DNA of 64,000 nucleotides from Botrytis cinerea B05.10. Its lineage: Eukaryota; Ascomycota; Leotiomycetes; Helotiales; Sclerotiniaceae. The notes below the pieces were generated by a model. That model saw only the letters and a list, made by a program, of their open reading frames with translations. It was not told the DNA's origin and searched no databases. This document shows, piece after piece, positions 1 to 12,181 of the stretch. The DNA is taken from contig NC_037314.1 in the NCBI RefSeq assembly GCF_000143535.2, positions 2,108,001 to 2,172,000 of the forward strand, in the 5' to 3' direction. Position 1 is the stretch's first letter. Every line of letters begins with the position of its first letter. Both the position numbers and the translations under genes were made by a program.

Positions 1-675
1 GGGGTACGAGATCTTGAGTTAAGATTCTACAGACTTGATATGAAGGGACATTCAAAGGAGTGGATAATGAAGGTCAAATCAATGGCCGTGGAGGTAATCT
101 TGGGAAGATGTCAAAAAGTGTATAGTGTGTATATTACCCTGAGCTCTGGACAATATGAAAAGAATAATGGAAACGGAGTTATCACTCATTGTAATTGCTT
201 TTGATATGTCATCATCATATGCGTGAACGACAAACGCAAAAGATAGCAACTAATGCTTGGTAGTGAGACACGAGCTAGAAAAAGCACAACTCAAAAGCTA
301 AAGCCAGGAAGTATACCGTCTAAAATTGTGATATCACTTCCACCATATTGAGCAACATTTTTCTTTCTGGGCTTTGAAAAGGATCTCAAATAATGGTATA
401 TGTTGAGCGTACAAGAAGCTTGACATGAAGCAAAAATCTGTAGATAGTCGCTTACGAGAAACCATGAGCAAAGCGCGACCGACCCACAACATCAAATCTT
501 ACTCCACATCCACACAAAGGGAAGATTATTCCTCACACCACCAACACCCAAAAAAAGCAAACCTTCACAACCATGTAACCACCTCAAAAGAAAAGATAAA
601 TCGATCGGAAAAATTGGATTATGGAAAAAGAGGATGAGCAGATTTTGAAGATGAAAAAAAATTCAAAAAAGATAT
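1..675. other. Left-edge spacer, no gene seen
   Basis: Only short reading frames without recognisable protein character are present. The A-run at 665-670 reads as a T-run on the minus strand and is the likely RNA polymerase III terminator of the tRNA-Ala gene that follows. Confidence 0.6.
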
Positions 676-747
676 TGGACTAGCGGCGAATCGAACGCCG
701 GACCTCTCCCATGCTAAGGGAACATTATACCACTAAACCACAAGCCC
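676..747 (-). tRNA. tRNA-Ala (anticodon AGC)
   Basis: Read on the minus strand the segment folds as a cloverleaf. The acceptor pairs GGGCTTG with CTAGTCC, the T arm is CGGCG-TTCGATT-CGCCG, and the anticodon stem-loop is TTCCC-TTAGCAT-GGGAG, placing AGC at positions 34-36. The acceptor carries the G3-U70 wobble pair that marks alanine tRNAs, which supports the identity. One acceptor pair (6-67) is a T-T mismatch. There is no intron. Six T residues follow on the minus strand (665-670), a fitting Pol III terminator. The discriminator base is A. Confidence 0.93.
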
Positions 748-2869
748 GTTTTTGATATCTTGGTACCGGGAAAAAAATATATGTACTCCCAATGACCGCT
801 GCTTTTGAAATCGTTTTTCGTAACACGGATTTAATTCGAGATATTTTCTCACTCTCAAAATAATTCAGGAACTGAGAAAATAGAATTCCCTTATTTTCTA
901 GGAAGATGATGATCGACCAGCCTCCGTTCCAACCGTGTTGGAAATCCGAATGGCCAGTATTGTATCTTGTGTACTGTATCTACTTCAACATTTTCCTTTC
1001 CCCCCTTTTCGTTTTCCAATTCACAATTTCTATGGATGGTAGGTAGAACCTCAGGAACGACTTTTTGGTGACATGTGAGCTAAATCGCCATCACATCAAG
1101 CTTTGACTTCAAGATACTAGGAATTCTTCTACGATGCCCTTTTATTAAGGACTATCAATATTCGTTGTTGAATCCACGTTTGGTAAAGTGGCCCAAGACT
1201 CGGTCATATGCATCCGGCCCCAGGAAATGGCCCGTCCGGCGTTCGCTTGAGATCCCCTCACTCGGGACTTCTAATCGGATTACGAACTTATTATAATTAA
1301 TTACCTTGTAAGCTTTTATCAACTACATCCAACTATTATTAAATTAGTATAATCAATCACAAGCTAAACTTATATGATTCAATCTTATTGCAAGATGAGG
1401 ATTAATTATAATTTATATGTAATCTACGATATATACAGAATAGTCGTAGCTTCGTTGAAGCGTCAAGGCCCGAGATCCTTGATTTATTATACCAAGATTC
1501 TTGACTATATAATCTCTCAAAACTTGGTGATTGAATTCTTTCTCACGAGAAAGACAACTTCAATTTGAAAATGAAGAATTTGGAGTAAAATTTGAAGCAA
1601 GAACGGCAAAAAATTCCGATTAATCATTATATAAATCCTATCCTTCTTTTATCAATCACTTATTCATACTCTTTTTGTAAACCTATCTCCTACTCTGGAT
1701 CAGGCTCTCACTCGTCTGTCAGCATATGTATTACTTTTATCGTTGAGAATTCTTCTAGATCGAGGGCTGGGAGCGTATAAGTTTCCTGGCAAACTGGCCA
1801 TGCTATGCTGCCGAGGCATGATTATTATATGCTCAGACCTTTCCAGTACAACGTCAACTGCTATATGTACGACTAGACAAACGGAATTTGGTCGAACGGT
1901 TACATCGTGTAACTACGCCTTCTTGGTTATCATCCAATGACCTAGTGACACATAATCTTCCAAGGCTACATTACGCGTATAAAAGAGAAAAACCTGTTAA
2001 TAGACAAGATACCAGATTGAATTCTCTGTGCATACAGTCCTGCTAAACCCTCAACTTTGACTCTTTTCAATCTTCGTGGTTACCTATCCTGTAATAGCAG
2101 AATCCGCAATTGATGAAGTGATTGCTTTATCAATTTCAAAAAATATTCAATATTTTTATAATGTATTGAAAAAAGCGTTTTTTAATTATTGATTAAAAGA
2201 CTTTTTCTTTTATAAATGATTAAAAAACTTTATTTCAAAGGGATTTAATGAAATTCTTGAATTCTAGTTTGAAATGATTAATACTTTATTTATATTGAAT
2301 TCAATTAATAATTGAATTGAATATGAATATATAGATTAAAGCTAAATAGAAAATGTATATAAATAGTACATTTTGTATGGTATGGTATAATAGTAAAGTT
2401 TTTGATTGAAGAAGAAAATGAAAGTGAAGTAAGTGAGTGATTTACTTTTCACTTTCTTTCCCCTTTAAACTTTCAGTTAATATCTTTCATTCACTTTATA
2501 ATTTTTATATTCATTCTCTCTTTCCTTTTAATTCTTATATTTATTTCTTTTTCATTTATCTTTCCTTCAACTCTTATATTTATTGAATTTTAAAAGCTTT
2601 AAGGTTTTTTAGAATTCTTATTTTCTTTTTTTCTATTAAAAGTCAATACTAAACAGATCTCATTTAAAGCAACGAATATTCGTTAGTAATAAAAAAGTTA
2701 TTTTGTTATTAACGAAGAGAATATACTATAAACGTAATGTACACATTAAAATTTGTATAGAGATTTATATTGAATTTCTTTTCATCGAAAGTATTAACTT
2801 GGCCACCACAGGGCTAAAACTTCTGGGATGATCAGATCAGATAAAAATTGTTAGGAAAATTTTGACAAC
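748..2869. other. AT-rich gene-free spacer
   Basis: No convincing gene. From about 2100 to 2800 the sequence is very AT-rich. A pyrimidine-rich stretch at about 2515-2590 repeats a unit of the form tctttcctt..ttcttatatttatt twice, with C/T differences between copies. A short imperfect hairpin built on gaaagtgaa / ttcactttc lies near 2419-2453. This could be an old mutated repeat, but no element boundary is visible. Confidence 0.55.
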
Positions 2870-3580
2870 ATGAGCTTCCATTGCGGCTCTTGCAACCGTC
2901 ACTACGGCAGCCAGAAAGCTCTACAGCAGCATGTGCGCGACTCTCCCGTTCATGCTTTGCCCTTCGACTGTAACAGTTGTGATCGATCATTCAATAGCGG
3001 AGAGGCGCTACAGCAACACCTCCGATATTCAACATCACATACTTTAACCTTTGGCTGTGACGATTGTGATCAGTCTTTTGGTAGCGGAGAGGCTCTGGAT
3101 CAGCATCTACTAGACTCTCACATTTATCAACAGAATATAAACACTCCTTTAGATGTCTTTTTCTGTTCTTTTCCAACTTTCAACTATGACCGTTCTCTCC
3201 CACCAGCTACTTCGTACGCCAGTTTACAAAGACATGAAAGATGGCAACGTAACAGCACCGCGTCAGATGATGCATGGAAGAGGTACCAATCAGCGCTAGA
3301 AAGCGAACTGCATATGTGGTATGGTGCAGAGGATGATTTGACTGCGTGGCATGCACTTTGTCGCGCAGTTGGTATAGAGCCGCTTCCAAATACATGTAAG
3401 CGGTGCGAGGAGGTAAAGAAATAGTAACAAAACTTGGTAGATTCATGCTGATGCGTATTCTAGGCTGTACGAAAAACATACGTCAATATTGTTGATCTGA
3501 TTGAATGGGGACGAAGTGAACGTACAGAGAAAGTTGATACCTTCCTTGATTTGGCAGAATTACGCGCTTATACTATGTAG
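2870..3580 (+). CDS. Three-finger C2H2 zinc-finger protein, probably truncated by a nonsense codon
   Basis: Exon 1 is 2870-3412 and exon 2 is 3464-3580, joined over a GTAAAG...TCTAG intron. The first 85 residues hold three C2H2 fingers (C-x2-C-x12-H-x4..6-H) beginning at CGSC, CNSC and CDDC. A conserved-looking basic/aromatic domain follows, with ALESELHMWYGAEDD and LTAWHALCRAVGIEPLP, and then a CKRC pair. I recognise this C2H2-plus-tail layout from filamentous ascomycetes but know no function for it. Exon 2 stops at a TAG at 3578. The same frame stays open for 30 further codons to TGA at 3671, and those codons (for example FVNPFNDRSSNGVLRHLL) look like the rest of the domain. The gene may therefore be a recent nonsense allele or have a shortened C-terminus. 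Confidence 0.6.
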
Positions 3581-3669
3581 GAACACAAGATATTTGTAAA
3601 CCCGTTCAATGATAGAAGTAGCAATGGTGTTTTAAGGCACCTTCTTCGAAAGATTTTTCGGAAGACTCG

Positions 3670-4095
3670 ATGAAAATGCAAAACTTATCATTCGTATTGT
3701 GCTTGTCATATCCTTGCTTCAAATGCTTGTACCATGTGCATGCCCCAGATAGTTATCTACTTGAATCATCTGTCCTAAATGCACATTTGTCCCACGGGCA
3801 AGTACCCCATAGCAAATCCAAGCCTAAGGTTGCTACTCTGGCATGCTTAGCATACCGGGAATACCTGAATAGAATAATCGTCCATGAGCTGAACTATGCG
3901 CATGCACAACCGTTATTTGCATCGATGGAATACTACCATGTCAAGGTTGCGAGGCAATGCGGGCAGATTCTCGCCGCATATGAAAGTGGCTTGATAACTG
4001 AACTGGCAGATGGGTAATGCTTCTAGAATAATCGATCAACTTTGGCCAATGGTAATACTGTTTTTATTTCCAGCCTTTCTCGTATAGAAAAGTGA
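3670..4095 (+). CDS. Unrecognised small two-exon reading frame
   Basis: Exons 3670-4013 and 4074-4095, with a GTAATG...TTCCAG intron, would encode about 121 residues ending ADGLSRIEK. The N-terminal third is Cys/Leu-rich. The C-terminal half (AYREYLNRIIVHELNYAH, YHVKVARQCGQILAAYESG) looks like an ordinary helical protein. The ATG overlaps the distal TGA of the extended C2H2 frame. I do not recognise a family. It may be a separate small gene or a remnant downstream of the C2H2 gene. Confidence 0.28.
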
Positions 4096-5351
4096 CGCCA
4101 CTACTAAAAAGTGGTTTATCTGGTTGGACATGTGTCGGTACTCAATGGGTTGGATCCAAATTGATGCTTCAAGCATGGTTCAAGTGTTATATTGTCTCTA
4201 AGTGCAACATCTTGAGTCATTGTGGATTGATTCAGACGACAGACCAGATTCTTGGCCGGAATCAGTCCTTTGCTATTTGAGGGCGAAATTGGACCCACTG
4301 AGCCCAATGATTGTAAAGAACTGAGTGATGATAAACTTGCAAGCCCCCCTTCCCCCCTAGCCTCACTGAAAACTATATACTGCATAGTAACCTTGGATTT
4401 TGAATAAAAACAATATACAGTGGAACTTTTTACAATTTTCTCCCCTCAAGCATCTAATTCTGAATTCAACAAAGTATTCTATTATATAGCATAGCAATAG
4501 TAAATTTCGAATATAAATTTAAGAAATATAACTCTATTAGAATATAAGTAAACGAATGAGGTCTAATGTTATTTATAATATTGTTGAAGCTATAAGTAGT
4601 GATAAACTTTGTGGTTTTATATCTGATGTTTATATTTGCAATCCTCCAGAAACAACAATCGAATAAAATTAGGATGTCGAATTGTACTTTTTTAAGTAAG
4701 TTTTGAATACCGTTCTATTTTACTATATTATAGTTAGAATCTCAAGAATTTGAATGACTATATATGTAGTTGTTAGCTTTGTATAGAGATAGTAAGGTAT
4801 CCTACAAAGCACGGATTGTAATAGGAACTCAAAACATTTCATTAATTGAAAACCTCGAAACTCTAACACAATACCAATGTATTTAATAGTCCGAACTGGC
4901 AGTCTAGATCTGAAAGCTTTCAATATTTGGAGACGCTCCATTCAGTTGGATGTTTCAGATTATCTAATTGTCCCAGATGATTTGAGTATATATGTGTGAA
5001 TGCAGTGAATGACTTCAATTCGATGACTACTGTAGTTAAGCCCTAAGCGAATACGAAAGAGACTAACTATTTCTATAGAACTTATATAAGGACTACTACC
5101 CCCTGCAACTAGCTGGTCCTTCAGATAGAATACAATTGGACGATTAAGACCTACGCAAATCGTGGGTACTAAATGTCTTCCGTATCCTTATCATACAAAC
5201 AATATAAAATTAAATGAAACAATAAGAAGTTTTTGTTGCCGGATTACAGTCCAGACTACTGGGTACACTGCAAACTGTGCCCGATGGGAATTTGATATTG
5301 AAACTGGTCTGTAAAACCATTACCGTTCACATACCTAGTCCAACATGGTTG
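4096..5351. other. AT-rich gene-free spacer
   Basis: Only short, compositionally biased frames. No RNA gene, repeat or recognisable protein fragment was seen. Confidence 0.55.
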
Positions 5352-5929
5352 TCAATTTTGAGCCAGCATGCCGTGCCCACCATGATAAACAAATTTCAGG
5401 TCCTCCTTATTGTCGTCGCCTAGTTCAATAAAGTCCAAAATCTTCCGATTCAGCTTCTTGTGACTTCCGTTGTTAGGCATCCGGTAGATCTCAACTTCGA
5501 AGTTGTAAATCGAAGCGAGAACTATGCCTACTTCGTGGACTTCAATTAAACACGCAAAGCAGGGTCTTCGCCATCCCATAATAGAAGCAGGACATAGACT
5601 CGGGTATATTTGGCTACAATATTTGGGGGTTAGCGAAACATTCACTTAAACTTGGACATCAAGGGGCCAGCATAGCATCCACACAAGCCAGCGAACTGTT
5701 CACATAAAGTTAGATAATGAGAAGTTATGAAACATTTATATATATTCGGATATTGAGAAGTACGATATGAGAGAACAGCGCCCTCACTTTGTTGATCGTT
5801 CGGGTAGGCTGCATTGGCAGCTTTCTGTAGCTTTTCGCCAAAATCATGTATCGTGATATGGTGATGTAATTGGCTCAGATCACGAGGTTCAAATTGAGTA
5901 GCAAATAACGCGTCGTCCATGTTAAGCAT
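5352..5929 (-). pseudogene. Decayed caspase-like (peptidase C14 type) gene fragment
   Basis: The minus-strand start at 5929 gives about 47 residues (MLNMDDALFATQFEPRDL...). A GTGAGG donor at 5788 can join an exon near 5609 reading TKYTRVYVLLLLWDGEDPAL. That frame stops almost at once. A second frame offset by one base continues with VHEVGIVLASIYNFEVEIY, then LDFIELGD, and ends at FVYHGGHGMLAQN. The order of a beta strand plus LLLLWDGEDPAL, a helix, an I-Y-x-F-x-V-E segment and Y-H/Y-G-G-H-G matches the start of the caspase-like fold of fungal metacaspase relatives, with GGHG carrying the catalytic His. The frameshift near 5540-5555, the early stop after the His and the missing Cys half indicate a pseudogene or remnant. 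Confidence 0.5.
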
Positions 5930-7751
5930 CAGTCATTGTCGCTAGCTGTGCTAAACATTGAAAACCCGATTCTTGAACTTTTTCTTTTCTCATATTGAAG
6001 CCAAGAACAAGAAGGGTTTGTATTGAACCTTATCTGACCAATTAAATAGAATTGATAAATGATATCAATTTGTATATAGCCCAGTTGTATAACTTATTCA
6101 TATCACCTAGTTAAAAACTGAGAAAACGAAGTAGATTGGAGGACAGACTTCTCAATAGTGAATATGATAAAATTTAATATTCAAGCTAATTTATATCCTA
6201 ACAAAACTGTTTAAAGAATCGCTGAAAGGTATAAACATCCAAGAATGAGAATACTGAGAAGATTTTTAAGAAAGATAAGTATTTGAAAAGCTTGAAGGTT
6301 GATTATTAAACGAATCAGGAAAGATCGGATTTAGTAACCGATGCTTACCCGGGCTTCTACAAGGGAGCCCTTCAAATGTATAATGCTGCGTGCGCGCAAG
6401 CTCAGTCAAATCGAAATCCTATCCTTCATATTAGCGGGAGGGATTGAAATAGCGACACACTTAGAAAACCAAATCGAATTAAATAATACTCAATCATTCC
6501 TTGTAAGAAGAATCGACTTCAATGTTTTTTCTTCTTTTTATAATATAATCAAATCCTGTAAACTTTTAAAAATTAAATCTAAATGTTTTTAAAGCTTTCA
6601 AAGCTTTTAATTTTAAAATTGATTACTAATATAATACAAAAAAGAAAGTAATTGTTGTGTTTTATTTACTGTATATTATATTAAATATAAATTGTACTGT
6701 GAGAGTGAAAGCACGTGACTTTCAGGTCACGTGTTGCCAGCTTTTAGTATTTATAGCTTTTCCTTTGTAGACCTAAAACAATAATCGAATTTTCCACCTT
6801 CCAAATCGACTCCCGAAGAATTGAGTGACCTACTCGTCCCGCCTTTCTCACCTCGCTGCCGCGATGTAGTGATTCATCCCATTTTACTATGTGTAGCTAC
6901 TTGCTCTATGCTTGGTATGTGCAAAGGCTCTTCTTGTGTGACCATTACCACCTTCTACTCGTTTACAGTATGATTTGATTAGGCTCGGTAATATATGCCT
7001 AGATTGGCATTTAGATTTTCCGTGATTTCTTATTAGGCTTAAGTCGCAATTAGCGTGTCGCCATTTCAATTGCTCCCCTCATATTTTATTTACACCCCAC
7101 ATTGCCAACACGCTTCTGCTGGTACTAATATAATAATTATGGCTAGCTGGCTTTATCCCTGCTGAGGCTGAGGAATTCTGTCAAACCTTCATTCTCGGAT
7201 CCTAGGGATTTCAGCATTCTATACTGTTTCCCAGGCCCTGAATCAATCCTAACGAGTAATCTGCTCGATCACAAATACAGCCAGTATAGTAACACGATTA
7301 CAGTCTTGATGTTCGCTTCTCCATCGAGGGCCGAAATGCATATGCACTATCGTTGCGTTGGCAGTTGCTGTCAGCAAGCCACACTGCTTCGATAGAAGGT
7401 CTCGATCACAGCCTTGGTCGCTATGAAGACGCCCTATTTTGCAAGTCAAACTATTTTCATCATTACTAACCTCTTATCATATCGACGCTCCCTTTTAGAT
7501 CACAGCTGAAGCTGGACAGCCTTGATGGTGTTTGATTCTGGAGGCTATGCGGGGGACACGGACACAGGAAGAGGGCTAGAGCTCGAAGTGGGAGACAGGC
7601 TTGTGCTGCAAGGCGTTCAGCCGCTACAAAAAAGATCATGCAACGCTCAATTGAATTACGCAGATAAAAGGGTACCTGTGATCTCCTTGTTATTGTTCAA
7701 ATTTCTTTGTTCAAATTCCTTCGAATATTTGAGGAGTGTTGACACACCTCC
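5930..7751. other. Gene-free spacer with a CACGTG inverted repeat
   Basis: No supported gene. The stretch from 6500 to 6700 is strongly AT-rich. The only notable site is the perfect inverted repeat at 6712-6733, listed separately. Confidence 0.55.
6712..6733. promoter_or_regulatory. Inverted repeat CACGTGAC-n6-GTCACGTG
   Basis: Two 8-base arms (6712-6719 and 6726-6733) are perfect reverse complements separated by TTTCAG. Each arm contains the palindromic E-box CACGTG used by bHLH factors of the Cbf1 or sterol-response type. It lies about 1 kb upstream of the membrane-protein gene at 7752. The geometry is visible; the regulatory role is inference. Confidence 0.3.
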
Positions 7752-9661
7752 ATGACTTTCACACGCTTCGAATTAGTCGAAATGGAAGACGACAGAGATC
7801 ATGATTTGGATCATCAGCAATCAGAAATAGCGGTCGGCAAATGGAGAATTGGATGGTTCACCCCAACCTTAATAGCCACTGCCTTTATTGCAGGTGAGAA
7901 TTCTATCTTTACACGTGGTGCTGAGTTCAGCTAAACTCCAAGTCAGGAATGCTCTCAGCTTCAGCTCACTACCTGGTGTTCTGGATACTAAACGGACGAG
8001 ATGTGGATTCCTCGATCCCACAATCCTGGGTCTCGCCGATATCTACCGCTCTTGGTCGAGCCTTCAGTATATCGCTGGGCGTTGCGTTGGGCACAGCATA
8101 CACCCAACTTCTCTGGAACAGACTGCGAAGATCTCCTACCAAGATTGGCACTATTGAGTGTTTATTCTTGATGCAATCAAACCCGTTGAAGCTGGTCAGT
8201 CTAGCAGCGCTGAAGACATCGCCCTTGCTTTGGCTGGCCGCCGCCTTTATTCCCATCGTCCCTACCGCCACTATCTTCCCCCCTGGAGCGATAGTCGTTG
8301 TTCCTAGTCCTCAGACGTATTCATATAATACTCTGGTCCCAACCTACGACTTTGACTACAGAGGTCAAAATGACTCCTACGAGAATCTTGCTGTTAATGC
8401 ATTGTTCTTGATGGGTCCAGATGGAGAGGTCAGGTAAGTTAATTGCTACTTGACTGGTATCGTCACTCAAGCTTTTAGGTACTCCAAGCCGTATCTAGGC
8501 AGAATTGCCCGAGCAACAGCGATGAGTGGATCCTACCTCACGACAGCCTCTCCCTGTGGCAGTAATTGCACGTACGAAATCACGATGCCTGGGCCGGAAT
8601 TCAGCTGCCAGGAGGGAATCACGTCGGACCTCTCAGCTGCTGTTGTAGAAATGTACGGGAATGTTAGCTTCAACGGCGTGTACCCCAGTCAATATAGTCC
8701 GCAAATCCTGCCGGAGTTTATTGCTGCCGAAAAACCACAGAACGAGAGCGACGGGAGGTTTGAATTTGAACTTCAATGGAATGGCGACAGCAGCATGACG
8801 TGTACGGTGTGGTACTCCGAGTACACGCTGACTATGAACTATACTGGTGGCCGTCAGGAGACAACCCTTGCTGTCAAGAGAGGGCATTTGCTGAATAGCA
8901 CATACCTAACAGGGGCCAATCTGTTCTACATGGATAGTACCGATCGAATGACCTATCCAGATGATTGGATACTCTTCTCAGGACAGAATGTTTCAACAAC
9001 CTATCGCGAATCCAATGTTCACTCTGTCTATGTTTCTGTTACTGACGCCTTGAAGGGTGCTGCTTCGGGTTACGGTATGGCTCTTGCCCCTCGCTCAAGA
9101 ATTATCTGACTGGAGACAGGCACGGAGGGGTTCTTCGTAGCAAACACGATCATCCTTGAAACCCCTCTAGCAAGCTACAGCAAATCTGACGTGAACGACG
9201 TCACCATCAACCTCGATGCCCAGATCCTACAAAGTCTCTTGCAGAATATCACGATCTCACTACTTTCTCTTTCCAACACCAACATTTTCACCGAAGTAAC
9301 AACAACAAGATACATCAACCAGTACGAGTTCGCCTACTCTAAGAAACTCGTCCTCCCATACGCAGCTGCTCTCTTCGGAACGTTGATTTTCCTAGTGATG
9401 GGAACCGTAGCTCTGGCTGAGAACGGGGTGGCGGCAACAGGAGGAGGCTTTCTGCAACTACTGTGTACAACGAAGGGTAGTTCGGTGCTGGATGATATGG
9501 TAAGAGGTGCTAGCTTGGGCGGAAGCGAGAATGTGAGCCAGGAGTTGGAAAGTTTGGCCGTGAGATATGGCGAGTTAACGAATGCGAAGGGGGAATTGAA
9601 GGCCGGATTTGGGGTAGAGGATGAGGTGAGAGGTCTGGTTAAGGGAAGGAATTATCGATAG
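7752..9661 (+). CDS. Fungal multi-pass integral membrane protein of unknown function
   Basis: Four exons (7752-7893, 7947-8433, 8479-9074, 9120-9661) join in frame with canonical GT-AG introns to give 588 residues. The N-terminus is acidic and His/Asp-rich. A hydrophobic segment follows (IGWFTPTLIATAFIAG), then HYLVFWIL, a helix around ALGRAFSISLGVALGTAYTQ, and LLWLAAAFIPIVPTATIFPPG. A long, probably non-cytoplasmic region has paired cysteines and many N-x-S/T sites. One last membrane helix (AAALFGTLIFLVMGTVALAE) precedes a short tail. This layout is that of a large ascomycete membrane-protein family that databases often mislabel as formylmethionine deformylase-like; no enzymatic motif is visible here. 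The frame is complete and appears functional. Exon joins are inferred from frame and splice signals. Confidence 0.82.
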
Positions 9662-9663
9662 GT

Positions 9664-9953
9664 GTAAGGGGGGGCTCTTTTCACAACCATAAGGCCTGAG
9701 GACCTTAGCCTCGGATACCCCTAAGGGGTATCAGTAGAACCTCAGGCAGGCATGCAGGATAGTCAGTCTATCAAGTCTATCCTCAGAGAACGGAGGTCTA
9801 TATAAGCTATATGGTTTCCCTAGGTATATAGAGCTTCGTGCTCAACTCAAATAGTAATCCTTTTACTTAGTTACAACTGCCCTGATCTCAATCTACTACT
9901 TGTCGCTCTCAATAAGAACCCTTTCCACGTGACTCTCGAAGGCACGTCGTAAC
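9664..9953. mobile_element. Possible degenerate solo LTR
   Basis: The segment begins TGTAAGG and ends CGTAACA. Inside are a TATATAA-like box (about 9800) and a downstream stretch typical of an LTR transcription start region (GAGCTTCGTGCTCAACTC). No internal retrotransposon genes flank it, and no convincing target-site duplication is visible. It could instead be ordinary 3' flanking sequence of the membrane-protein gene. Confidence 0.22.
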
Positions 9954-12181
9954 AGTTCTGTCGAAGCATCTAGCAGCTTGCTTATTTCGAAAGGTAATTG
10001 TTGGTATTACAGGGTGCAATACGTACGTATCGGTAAAGCAAAGATAAAAGCAAAGTACTTGTGTTCGTTATTGTTATTCATTCATTCCCGTGACCTCATT
10101 CCCGCGACCTTGACCTCGCTGCCTCGACTTGCCCCTCCGCGACCTCTTCTCGTTCTTGATTCCTCATACCCACGAACATCTGCATATTCATCTCGGACTG
10201 TTGTTGAGTATGTCAGGGCTCTTCTCACATAAAATAGCCCTACTTACAAAAGTCTGAACACAGATCTTCGAACCAAGCCCCCCCTAGCCTAGGGCGCTCC
10301 TGTGACTTCACGTCTTCACTCTAGGTCGAAATCGACCGGCAACGACTAAATCGCAGATACATCAACGCCAGCCTTGGCCATTCAGTGTTTACCCTTGTGC
10401 CAGGCACCACCACTCAAACCTTCATTCACCTCAGCTTAGCATGTAAGTTTCGGCGACGCATAGATGGAGAAAGCTTAGGGTTTATTTGGAGAAGAGACGA
10501 GGTCGGGAAAACTTTTGTCAGACAGTACGCGTCATGGAATCACGGCTGCGGTATTTTGTTGTAGAATCTAGAATCTAGAATATGCTTTTCTCTGGAGCAG
10601 TCCGCATATTGGTGGCTCGAACCGTGAAAGAATCAACTAGTTTTTGAAACCATGCTGTTATTTCTGTTTGCCATTCAAATGATTGTGTGAACAATCTTTC
10701 TGCTAACGGATCTACTACTTCCCTCCGCGATAAGAAGGTCGCGTCCCCATGTGGTCGAGGAAGGAGGTCGAGAAAGGAAGAAACCCAGCTCCGGTACTAA
10801 CTGCTATTCTAACGTTGAAATTCCATTGCTCTAATCAATTTCGAAGGCTTCGTGCGAGCCGCAGGCTGGCACCCACGTTACGCCGGTGCGAGGAGAGGGG
10901 CCATATATTTCAGTGCTTAGTAATATGTATGCATTTGCCTAGTTTGAAAATACTATGTTCACGCCCGGGCTCGCTATATTTTAGTTAACCACGATTTTCA
11001 AGCCTGCTCACGTGTGCGACGTATGATGGTCACTCGAACATGCTATCGGCAGGCATCTCTCGTCTCCTTCATACATCACCATCTGAGAAGGGTATGAGAA
11101 GAAGGATTATATTGGGATGATAAAGGTGGGTGGGGTGGAGGCGGAGTAGTGAAGTTTTGGAGTTTTGTGGAAGTAGGGATTGAGAGTCCACGTGATACGA
11201 TATGATTTGTCTATTCATTGTGAGTTTCGGTGATTTCAAAGAGCGATTCAATGATTATGTTTCGAACTTGAAATTGTGTATTATAAGCTTATACAGTAGT
11301 TCTGTTTTTGGTCAGACTGTATGTATCTATTATTATTTCAATTGTGCGTTATGTTGTGTGTGTGTGAGTTCTTTCTTTTTGGTTTTGCGATCATCATCTG
11401 ATGTCAACTAATGTAAGAGTTGATGGAGAAATTTGAAACGATTATTCGTTTATAGTGTTCTCAGCGAGCTTATCGTAGGTCGTCTTTGATAGGATTGCTT
11501 ATTGATATGCTATTCGATTATATATAAGTTACTAAACTCTTTCTAGAAGTAATCTGAGGTCTATTACTAGCTATATAGATTAACTATCTCATTCTGATTT
11601 GTTGTTAATTATTATTTCTTAATGTTTTTTTTCTCTCGAAAAGCTTTAATCAATCATTATAGGTTATATAAACGACTCTAATAAATTAGGAGCTTCGCTT
11701 TTAATTTTTCTTTCGATCTTGATTAATAAGTACTCTTATAAATAATATCTTTTCTCTATCTTCTTAACCCTTCACATTAAATCTTTGCAAGAGATAAACA
11801 TTAAATTACTATTTTCATTTTAAAACAATATTTATATATATTATAAACCTTCTTTTATCTTCTTATTTTATTATCGTCATGTGATTAATTGTTCCTCTTA
11901 CTATGTATAGTCATTTAGGATTGCTCTACGATTCTACGATACATATGAAGGGTTTTCTTGTGTGACCTTTATGACTTATAACTCTTTACTGTTTTATGTT
12001 ATATAATACTTGTGATCGCCTTGGTATATAGAAGCCTGAGGCTCGGAGATAATCGGCCATTCACAGTTAATGCCGCGGCCAGCACAAATAACAATCCGCG
12101 GAGATGATGACCTTCGCGATAATGGGAAAGTTACATTAGACTTATCGATATACTAGAAGGCTTGAAGACGGCAAAATCATT
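9954..12181. other. Gene-free spacer
   Basis: Small frames only, none with recognisable protein features. The portion from about 11450 to 11900 is AT-rich. The final 180 bases before 12182 are the likely promoter and leader of the Zn2Cys6 regulator. Confidence 0.55.

Noticed and set aside
1190..1290. Dispersed 5S rRNA gene
   Set aside because: Searched by eye for the conserved 5S internal control region; the GC-rich patch here does not match it.
2100..2800. Autonomous transposon in the AT-rich tract
   Set aside because: No terminal repeats, LTR pair or transposase/reverse transcriptase motifs are visible; at most an unrecognisable mutated relic.
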